Positions 54,160 through 64,000 of a stretch of 64,000 nt of DNA are shown here, piece after piece (positions within the stretch are counted from its first letter, which is position 1; every line of letters starts with the position of its first letter). The translations under genes and the position numbers were made by a program. Origin of the DNA: Neobacillus soli NBRC 102451 (GTDB lineage Bacteria > Bacillota > Bacilli > Bacillales > Cytobacillaceae). The notes beneath the pieces are model-generated. The model did not search any database. It had not been told where the DNA came from and saw only the letters and a list, made by a program, of their open reading frames with translations. Location of the stretch: assembly GCF_001591665.1 (NCBI RefSeq), contig NZ_BCVI01000027.1:27607-91606 (forward strand), given 5' to 3'.

Positions 54160-55104
54160 ATGTTACATCATTTACTAACCACAAACGAATTAAGGGTTGA
54201 GGAAATTTATCAAATTCTTGAGGATGCAAGAAAGTTTTCGGAAGGGATGGAATGGAAGCCAAATAAACAAATGTTTACCGCCAATTTATTTTTCGAAAAC
54301 AGTACAAGAACAAAATGCAGTTTCGAAGTAGCGGAAAGAAGGTTGGGGTTAGGGGTCATTCCATTTGAAGTGGAAACCTCAAGTGTCCAAAAAGGGGAGA
54401 CGCTCTACGATACCGTCAAAACATTGGAGGCGATTGGTGTCAATGCAATCGTCATTCGCCACGGGCAGGATCGGTATTTTGATGAGTTGGTTGGAAAGGT
54501 TAATATTCCGATTCTTAATGGGGGAGATGGCTGTGGCCATCATCCAACACAGTCGCTCCTTGATCTATTAACCATCCAGCAAGAGTTCGGTCGATTTGAG
54601 GGCTTGAAAGTCGCAATCATTGGGGACATAAGTCATAGCAGGGTAGCAAGGTCCAACGCCGATGCCTTAACAAGACTAGGGGCAGATGTCATCTTTTCCG
54701 GACCGGAAGAATGGTTTGATTCTCATAGTTTAAATTCAGCACGATTTAAGCCAATTGATCAAGCCGTACAAGAGTCCGATGTGGTCATGCTGCTTCGGGT
54801 CCAACATGAACGACACCAGAAGAAGGGAAGCTTTACAGCATCCCAGTACCATAATCAATTTGGTCTCACAATAGAAAGAGAAAAGCAAATGAAGCCAAAC
54901 AGTATTATCATGCATCCTGCCCCAATTAACCGAAATGTTGAAATAGCTGATAGCCTAGTAGAATGCCAACGTTCGAGAATATTTAAGCAAATGGAAAACG
55001 GTGTTTATGTTAGAATGGCTGTTTTAAAGCGATCAATCGAAAGTATTAAAGGAGGATATAGTAATGAAAATTCTTATTCAGAACGCCAATTACATAGCAT
55101 TTAA
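54160..55104 (+). CDS. pyrB: Aspartate carbamoyltransferase PyrB
   Basis: A 314-residue transcarbamylase joining carbamoyl phosphate and aspartate. [20 protein letters not shown] is the carbamoyl phosphate loop (STRT); [17 protein letters not shown] and [12 protein letters not shown] bind the substrates. No pyrI regulatory subunit follows, as usual for Bacillus. ATG at 54160 after AGGAAGGTGGG is standard; the frame starts at 54148. The stop overlaps the pyrC start region by 41 bases. Confidence 0.97.
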   Translation: MLHHLLTTNELRVEEIYQILEDARKFSEGMEWKPNKQMFTANLFFENSTRTKCSFEVAERRLGLGVIPFEVETSSVQKGETLYDTVKTLEAIGVNAIVIRHGQDRYFDELVGKVNIPILNGGDGCGHHPTQSLLDLLTIQQEFGRFEGLKVAIIGDISHSRVARSNADALTRLGADVIFSGPEEWFDSHSLNSARFKPIDQAVQESDVVMLLRVQHERHQKKGSFTASQYHNQFGLTIEREKQMKPNSIIMHPAPINRNVEIADSLVECQRSRIFKQMENGVYVRMAVLKRSIESIKGGYSNENSYSERQLHSI

Positions 55105-56350
55105 TGGAGAAAAAAAACAGGCTGATATTTTAATAGAAAACGGGATGGTTACTAAAATAGAAAAAAAGATTGAAGTTACAGTTGATCGTATAGTGGATGC
55201 AGCTAGATTGTTGGTTTCATCAGGATTTATCGATTTACATGTCCATCTCCGTGAGCCAGGCGGCGAGAAAAAGGAAACAATCGAAACAGGAACACGCGCT
55301 GCGGCTAAAGGTGGCTTTACAACAATCGCCGCCATGCCGAATACAAGACCTGTGCCTGACACCAAGGAACAAATGCAATGGATCGAGCAGCGAATTCAAG
55401 AAACAGCTTGTGTCCGCGTTTTGCCATATGCAGCGATTACTACCAGGCAGCTTGGAAGAGAACTGACAGACTTTAAGGGGCTTAAAGAGGCGGGCGCATT
55501 CGCCTTTACCGATGATGGCGTCGGCGTTCAGTCTGCGGAGATGATGCTTAGAGCCATGCGTAAAGCAGCAGGTGTAAATATGGCGATTGTTGCTCACTGT
55601 GAAGAAGATACACTGATTAATAAGGGCTGTGTCCACGAAGGAACTTTCTCAAAAAATCACGGATTAAGCGGGATTCCATCCGTTTGTGAGTCCGTCCAAA
55701 TAGCGAGGGATGTTTTGCTTGCTGAAGCTTCCGGCTGCCATTATCACGTCTGCCATATCAGTACAAAAGAATCTGTCCGGGTGGTAAGAGATGCGAAACG
55801 GGCCGGCATTCATGTCACTGCAGAGGTTACACCGCATCATCTATTATTATCTGAAGATGATATTCCCACTCTTGATGCAAATTACAAAATGAATCCGCCT
55901 CTTCGTGCCGCTAAAGACAGGGAAGCCCTAATTGAAGGGCTTTTAGATGGAACAATCGATTTTATCGCTACCGATCATGCACCACATACAGCTGCTGAAA
56001 AAAGTGAGGGAATGAAATTAGCACCATTCGGAATTGTCGGCTTAGAAACAGCCTTCCCACTGCTATATACACATTTGGTTATGAACAATATTATCACCCT
56101 AGAGCAATTAATTGCATGTTTAACGAGGAAGCCAGCGGATGCCTTTGGACTTCCATATGGAAAAATAGACATTGGTGCACCAGCGGACATCGTCCTCGTG
56201 AACTTAAATGAAGAACATTTGATTAATCCGGAAGAATTTATATCGAAAGGAAAAAACACTCCATTCGCTGGCTGGGTGTGTAAGGGATGGCCAGAGATGA
56301 CAATCGCTGCAGGGCAAATCGTATGGGAAAAGGGAGTGGTTACAGCATGA
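55064..56350 (+). CDS. pyrC: Dihydroorotase PyrC
   Basis: A 428-residue class I dihydroorotase (amidohydrolase barrel) closing N-carbamoyl-aspartate to dihydroorotate. The zinc ligands are HVH in [20 protein letters not shown]; the conserved DDGVGVQ follows, and [11 protein letters not shown] has the catalytic Asp. ATG at 55064 lies inside pyrB after AAAGGAGGATATAG. It overlaps carA by four bases. Confidence 0.97.
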   Translation: MKILIQNANYIAFNGEKKQADILIENGMVTKIEKKIEVTVDRIVDAARLLVSSGFIDLHVHLREPGGEKKETIETGTRAAAKGGFTTIAAMPNTRPVPDTKEQMQWIEQRIQETACVRVLPYAAITTRQLGRELTDFKGLKEAGAFAFTDDGVGVQSAEMMLRAMRKAAGVNMAIVAHCEEDTLINKGCVHEGTFSKNHGLSGIPSVCESVQIARDVLLAEASGCHYHVCHISTKESVRVVRDAKRAGIHVTAEVTPHHLLLSEDDIPTLDANYKMNPPLRAAKDREALIEGLLDGTIDFIATDHAPHTAAEKSEGMKLAPFGIVGLETAFPLLYTHLVMNNIITLEQLIACLTRKPADAFGLPYGKIDIGAPADIVLVNLNEEHLINPEEFISKGKNTPFAGWVCKGWPEMTIAAGQIVWEKGVVTA

Positions 56351-57438
56351 AAGCACAGCTTATTTTAGAAGATGGCACTGTTTTTATCGGTGATGGCTTT
56401 GGCAGTCATGTTGATACAATCGGTGAAGTCGTCTTTAACACAGGAATGACAGGCTACCAGGAAATTCTTTCCGACCCATCCTATTGCGGGCAAATTGTGA
56501 CACTCACCTATCCATTAATCGGAAATTATGGGATTAATCGCGATGATTTTGAATCGATAAATCCTGCTGTGAAAGGATTTATTGTCAAAGAAGCCTGCGA
56601 CTTCCCATCAAACTGGAGAAGCGAATTTACATTAAATGAATATTTTAAAATGAAAAAAATACCCCTGATTGCCGGGATTGACACACGGAAATTGACGAGA
56701 ATTATCCGTAAGTACGGAACATTAAAGGGAGCCATCTGCAGCATTGATAACGATGTGAATATAGTATTGAGCAAATTAAGGCAAACAAGATTCCCAATCG
56801 ATCAGGTACGGCAGGTATCCACAAGAAATCCCTATCCAAGTCCAGGACGCGGGAAAAGGATTGTCCTCGTTGACTTTGGAATGAAACACGGAATTTTACG
56901 GGAATTAAATTTACGCGGATGTGATGTCGTTGTTGTCCCCTATCGTACAACTGCCGAGGAAATCCTCCAATTGCGGCCTGACGGAATTATGCTCTCGAAT
57001 GGACCTGGGGATCCAAAGGATGTGCCAGAAGCGATCCATATGATCAAAGAAGTACTAGGCATTATTCCGTTGTTTGGAATTTGCCTTGGTCACCAATTGT
57101 TTGCCCTTGCCTGCGGCGCAAACACTGAAAAAATGAAATTTGGCCACCGAGGTTCAAACCATCCGGTCAAGGATTTAGCAACCGGAAAAATCGCCATCAC
57201 TTCGCAAAATCATGGCTATACGGTAGAGGCCGATTCGCTTAAAAATACAAGACTATCGATTACTCATCTTGCCCTAAACGATGGGACAGTTGAGGGACTG
57301 AAACATTTAGATTTTCCGGCCTTTACTGTTCAATATCATCCAGAGGCATCACCAGGCCCAGAAGATGCAAACGGCTTATTTGAACAGTTTCTTGCGATGA
57401 TTGAAACACATAAACAGGAGGTCACAGCACATGCCTAA
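56347..57438 (+). CDS. carA: Carbamoyl phosphate synthase small subunit (pyrimidine-specific, PyrAA)
   Basis: A 363-residue glutamine amidotransferase that feeds ammonia to the large subunit. The N-terminal domain has [20 protein letters not shown]; the class I glutaminase has the nucleophile Cys in [10 protein letters not shown] and the His/Glu pair in [14 protein letters not shown] at 56347 is in the pyrC stop (ATGA); the longer frame overlaps pyrC. This is the pyr-operon copy; Bacillaceae usually have a second, arginine-linked enzyme elsewhere. Confidence 0.97.
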   Translation: MKAQLILEDGTVFIGDGFGSHVDTIGEVVFNTGMTGYQEILSDPSYCGQIVTLTYPLIGNYGINRDDFESINPAVKGFIVKEACDFPSNWRSEFTLNEYFKMKKIPLIAGIDTRKLTRIIRKYGTLKGAICSIDNDVNIVLSKLRQTRFPIDQVRQVSTRNPYPSPGRGKRIVLVDFGMKHGILRELNLRGCDVVVVPYRTTAEEILQLRPDGIMLSNGPGDPKDVPEAIHMIKEVLGIIPLFGICLGHQLFALACGANTEKMKFGHRGSNHPVKDLATGKIAITSQNHGYTVEADSLKNTRLSITHLALNDGTVEGLKHLDFPAFTVQYHPEASPGPEDANGLFEQFLAMIETHKQEVTAHA

Positions 57439-60400
57439 ACGTACAGATATAAACTCCATATTAGTAATCGGCTCCGGTCCAATTGTTATCGGTCAGGCTG
57501 CGGAATTTGACTATGCCGGCACCCAGGCATGTATCGCTTTAAAAGAAGAAGGATACCGTGTTATTCTCATCAACTCAAACCCAGCAACCATTATGACAGA
57601 TACAGATATTGCTGATGCGGTCTATATTGAACCATTGACCGTTGAATTTGTGAATAGAATCATTCGCAAGGAACGTCCTGATGCGCTGCTAGCCACGCTC
57701 GGCGGGCAAACCGGTCTTAATCTTGCTGTCGAGCTTTCCAAGTCGGGAGTTCTCGATGAGTGTGAGGTTGAAATACTTGGAACAAAGTTGTCAGCTATTA
57801 AACAAGCGGAAGATCGTGAACTGTTTCGAAATTTAATGAATGAATTAAACGAACCCGTACCAGACAGTGAAATTATCCACGAATTAGCTGAAGCAAAATT
57901 ATTCGTTAAAAAAATTGGTTTCCCTGTGATTGTCCGCCCGGCCTATACACTTGGCGGAACTGGCGGCGGGATTTGTAACAATCCTGATGAACTTGAAGAA
58001 ATCGTCACAAGCGGCTTAAAGAACAGCCCTGTTCAGCAATGCCTGCTTGAAAAGAGTATCGCCGGATTTAAAGAAATTGAATATGAGGTCATGCGTGACG
58101 GTAATGATAATGCCATCGTTGTTTGTAACATGGAAAATATCGACCCAGTTGGCGTCCACACAGGTGATTCGATTGTTGTGGCACCAAGCCAGACGCTAAG
58201 CGACAGGGAATATCAACTTTTGCGGAATGTTTCTCTCAAAATCATTCGCGCTCTTGGGATTGAAGGGGGCTGTAACGTTCAGCTGGCCTTGGATCCTTAT
58301 AGTTTTGATTACTATATCATCGAAGTGAATCCAAGAGTCAGCCGTTCTTCTGCACTCGCGTCCAAAGCAACAGGCTATCCGATTGCTAAGCTTGCAGCAA
58401 AAATCGCCGTTGGTCTAACACTTGATGAAATGCTCAACCCAGTCACGGGAAAAACATACGCCAGCTTTGAACCAGCTCTCGATTATATCGTTACAAAGAT
58501 ACCAAGATGGCCGTTTGATAAATTTGAATCGGGGGACCGTTCGCTTGGCACGCAAATGAAAGCAACCGGTGAAGTAATGGCAATTGGCCGGACGTTTGAA
58601 GAGTCGTTGTTAAAAGCAATTCGTTCTCTAGAAGCTGGGGTCTACCATTTTGAATTAAATGGAGCATATGAAATTGATGACGAATTAGTGGAGAAGCGCA
58701 TTCGTAAAGCTGGAGATGAGCGGCTGTTCTACATTGCTGAGGCGTTAAAACGTGGCACGACCATTGAAACCATCCATCAATGGAGCCAAATCGATTTGTT
58801 TTACTTGAAGAAGATGGAAGGAATTATTGAGCTAGAAACTAGGCTGGCAGCCAATCCGCTACATAAAGAAATTCTTATCGAAGCAAAACAAAAGGGCCTT
58901 ACTGATAAAAAGATTGCCGAGCTTTGGGAAGTGGCGGAAACGGAAATCTATAACCTACGTAAGAATTACGGAATTATCCCTGTTTATAAAATGGTTGATA
59001 CCTGTGCGTCAGAATTTGAGTCTGAAACACCCTATTACTATGGCACCTACGAAGAGGAAAACGAGTCGATTGTGTCAGGTAGGAAAAGTGTGATCGTTCT
59101 CGGTTCTGGTCCCATCCGTATTGGTCAGGGTATCGAGTTTGATTATGCAACTGTCCATTCCGTCCAAGCGATTAAGGAAGCAGGCTACGAAGCGATTATC
59201 ATTAACAACAATCCGGAGACGGTCTCAACAGATTTCAGTATTTCCGATAAGCTTTATTTCGAACCGCTTACCATTGAGGATGTGATGAGCATTATCGAGT
59301 TGGAAAATCCTATCGGAGTTGTCGTTCAATTTGGCGGCCAAACCGCGATTAACCTAGCAGCAAAACTTGCTGAAAATGGGGTGGAAATCTTGGGAACCAG
59401 CCTTGAGGATTTAGACCGGGCTGAAGACAGAAACAAATTTGAACAAGCACTGGGACAGCTAAAGATTCCACAGCCACTGGGTAAAACAGCCTTGTCAGTG
59501 GAAGAGTCGCTTATAATTGCTGAAGAAATCTGCTATCCGGTACTTATTCGCCCATCCTATGTCCTCGGCGGCAGGGCGATGGAAATTGTTTACCATGAAG
59601 AAGAACTCATTCATTATATGGAAAGTGCCGTTAAAATAAATCCGGAACAACCTGTCTTAATCGACCGTTACTTAACAGGGAAAGAAATTGAAGTTGACGC
59701 CATTTGTGATGGAGAAAATGTGTTGATTCCGGGAATTATGGAACATATTGAGCGGGCAGGTGTCCACTCAGGCGATTCGATTGCTGTTTATCCGCCGCAA
59801 ACCCTTTCAATGGAAGTCAAACAAACACTTGTTGAATACACAGAGAAAATGGCAAAAGGCTTAAACATTGTCGGACTGCTGAACATTCAATATGTTTTAG
59901 TCGGGGAACAGGTATATGTCCTCGAGGTCAACCCGCGCTCAAGCCGCACAGTGCCATTTTTAAGCAAAATAACCAATGTTCCGATGGCGAAAATTGCAAC
60001 AAAAGCAATTCTCGGAATCTCAATAGTCAATCAAGGCTACTCGCCAGGGCTTGTTCCTGAAAAAGCAGGCGTCTATGTAAAGGTCCCGGTCTTCTCATTT
60101 GCCAAGTTGAGAAGTGTTGATATTTCACTAGGGCCAGAAATGAAATCAACGGGTGAAGTAATGGGAAAGGATACTACTCTTGAAAAAGCTCTTTATAAAG
60201 GATTGATTGCCTCCGGAATGAACATTCAAAAGTTTGGAACGGTATTGTTTACGGTTGCGGATAAAGATAAACAGGAAGCATTAAAGCTGGCGAAACGCTT
60301 TTCGGCTAATGGCTATCGAATCATGGCAACAAGCGGGACTGCAGCAGTTCTTGAATCTGCGGGTCTTCCGGTTAAGGTTGTTGGAAAAATTGGTTCCGTA

Positions 60401-60636
60401 GGGAAGACGCTTTTGGATGTCATCCATCGTGGCGAAGCACAATTCATTATTAACACCTTGACAAAAGGGAAGCAGCCGGAGCGAGATGGCTTTAGAATCC
60501 GCCGTGAAGCTGTTGAAAATGGGGTTCCATGTTTAACATCATTAGATACAGCGGATGCGATTCTTAAAGTAATTGAATCCATGAATTTTTCAGCTGAAGC
60601 AATGAATCTGGAGAAAACAAGAGAGGCGGTTTTTGC

Positions 60637-60640
<4 letters not shown>
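57431..60640 (+). CDS. carB: Carbamoyl phosphate synthase large subunit (PyrAB)
   Basis: A 1069-residue synthetase with two homologous ATP-grasp halves. The first, about 1-540 ([33 protein letters not shown]), makes carboxyphosphate; the second, about 545-930 ([35 protein letters not shown]), makes carbamoyl phosphate. A C-terminal MGS-like allosteric domain (about 930-1069) follows. Its start overlaps the carA end by eight bases behind CAGGAGGTC. Confidence 0.98.
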
Positions 60641-63035
<2,395 letters not shown>

Positions 63036-63039
<4 letters not shown>

Positions 63040-63680
63040 AACATTACATCGCTGAAAAACTATTAGAAATTAATGCTGTCGCTCTAAAACCACAGGATCC
63101 ATTTACTTGGACATCAGGACTCCGTTCGCCGATTTATTGTGATAATCGGTTAACACTATCCTATCCGACTGTCAGGAGAGAAATTGCGCAAGGTTTGAAA
63201 AAATTGATTCTAGAAAACTTCCCGGAAACGGCGATTTTAGCTGGAACAGCGACCGCGGGGATTCCACATGCTGCCTGGGTTAGTGAACTAATGGATTTAC
63301 CTATGTGCTACGTACGCTCCAAAGCAAAAGGGCATGGAAAAGGCAATCAAATTGAGGGGAGAGTGTCAATAGGGCAAAAAGTTGTTGTTGTCGAAGACCT
63401 CATTTCAACTGGGGGCAGTGTGATCACGGCGGTACAGGCATTACGCGAGGCTGGCTGTGAAATACTTGGGGTTGTGTCTATTTTTACATATGGGTTAGAA
63501 AAAGGAAGACAATTACTTCAGGAGGAGGATATTAAGAGTTTTTCTTTAACGGATTATGCTTCATTAATAGAAGTAGCAATTGAAAAAGGTTATGTCAGTG
63601 AGGAAAATCAGGAAAGTCTGTTATTGTGGAGTAAAGATCCTTCAAAATGGAGTAAACAGCATGAGAATACAGTTATTTAA
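63036..63680 (+). CDS. pyrE: Orotate phosphoribosyltransferase PyrE
   Basis: A 214-residue phosphoribosyltransferase converting orotate and PRPP to OMP. The PRPP loop is [40 protein letters not shown] and [19 protein letters not shown] complete the site. ATG at 63036 is inside the pyrF stop; the frame from 63006 is not used. It is the last pyr gene. No strong terminator follows directly; a repeat array lies 57 bases downstream. Confidence 0.96.
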
Positions 63681-63736
63681 ACAAAATCTTATATTCAACT
63701 TAATTTCCCAAGATGATAACTCTCTCCAAATTTTGA

Positions 63737-63832
63737 TTCGCAAATAAAACCCGGATATTCGCAAATAAAACCTTAAGATTCGCAAATAAAATAGTGAAAT
63801 TCGCAAATAAAACCCACTTTTTCGCAAATAAA
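63737..63832. repeat. Tandem array of five 12-bp words at 21-bp period
   Basis: TTCGCAAATAAA occurs without mismatch at 63737, 63758, 63779, 63800 and 63821, exactly 21 bp apart. The four 9-bp linkers differ (ACCCGGATA, ACCTTAAGA, ATAGTGAAA, ACCCACTTT). The constant word and free linkers speak against simple slippage alone; two helical turns per unit would put all words on one face of the DNA. The rest of the 63681-64000 gap is AT-rich, with the direct repeat TTTTAGT at 63904 and 63934 and no convincing gene. Confidence 0.92.
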
Positions 63833-64000
63833 GATTTAAGGAAGTCCAGAACCTTTGTTTTGATGAGGAAAAATACCGTTTTCTGTGTAAAAAAGCACAT
63901 CAATTTTAGTGTTTTTATAAAATTGTCTTCTTTTTTTAGTACTTTTGTAAAAAAATTCGCTACTTTGCTGATAAACACTAAAAAGAGGATGCCCTAAGAA

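Noticed and set aside
63737..63832. CRISPR array
   Set aside because: Repeats are 12 bp with 9-bp linkers; CRISPR repeats and spacers are each about 24-40 bp, and no cas gene is present.
63700..63978. 92-codon minus-strand frame with LFAN-type repeats as a gene
   Set aside because: It crosses the 21-bp DNA array, which makes repeated heptads in all frames, and I see no clear ribosome site or family match.

Overview
The window is a contiguous piece of the chromosome of a spore-forming, low-GC Gram-positive bacterium of the family Bacillaceae. Gene order from ylbC to pyrE follows Bacillus subtilis almost gene for gene (order recalled, not searched). Sporulation genes (ylbD, ylbJ, ylbO, spoVD, spoVE, spoIIGA, sigE, sigG), bacillithiol synthesis (bshC), a T-box before ileS and PyrR attenuators in the pyr operon all agree. 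The extra acyl-CoA carboxylase cluster and the repeat types would suit a Neobacillus- or Bacillus-like genus, but the sequence alone does not settle this.

Layout. (1) 1-13450: the ylb region: a CAP-domain protein, spore coat YlbD, YlbE, the RNase Y partner YlbF, YlbG, a structured intergenic RNA region, rsmD-coaD, ylbJ, ylbK, ylbL, tmcAL, ylbN-rpmF, an enoyl-CoA hydratase paralogue, ylbO and ylbP. (2) 13500-16855: a three-gene biotin-dependent acyl-CoA carboxylase operon with a likely CcpA (cre) site. (3) 16926-19950: panE, a DUF3397 membrane protein and bshC. (4) 20050-39518: the division and cell wall (dcw) cluster mraZ-rsmH-ftsL-pbpB-spoVD-murE-[Mur ligase N-domain stub]-mraY-murD-spoVE-murG-murB-divIB-ylxW-ylxX-sbp-ftsA-ftsZ. 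(5) 39634-42426: spoIIGA-sigE-sigG. (6) 42488-46654: ylmCDE-sepF-ylmGH-divIVA. (7) 46651-51691: T-box-ileS, ylyA, lspA, rluD-like. (8) 51695-63680: pyrR-pyrP-pyrB-pyrC-carA-carB-pyrK-pyrD-pyrF-pyrE with three PyrR-binding attenuators. (9) 63681-64000: no convincing gene, but a striking tandem array of five 12-bp words at an exact 21-bp period.

How the genes work together. The dcw cluster makes lipid II precursors (murE, mraY, murD, murG, murB), the septal synthases (pbpB; spoVD and spoVE for spore cortex) and the divisome (ftsL, divIB, ftsA, ftsZ, sepF, divIVA). SpoIIGA processes pro-sigma-E, and sigma-G follows in the forespore. The pyr operon encodes the complete route from bicarbonate and glutamine to UMP, controlled by PyrR at three sites.

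Most of the window is conserved core genome. The parts that need explanation are the 21-bp array at the right edge, three size variants of one intergenic repeat (one in the leader of spoIIGA), a Mur-ligase N-terminal domain without catalytic domains at the place where murF stands in many other bacteria, a secreted protein whose lipobox cysteine reads as tyrosine, the RNA region before rsmD, and a divIB leader that can fold two ways. I found no phage, insertion sequence, CRISPR array, rRNA or tRNA gene.
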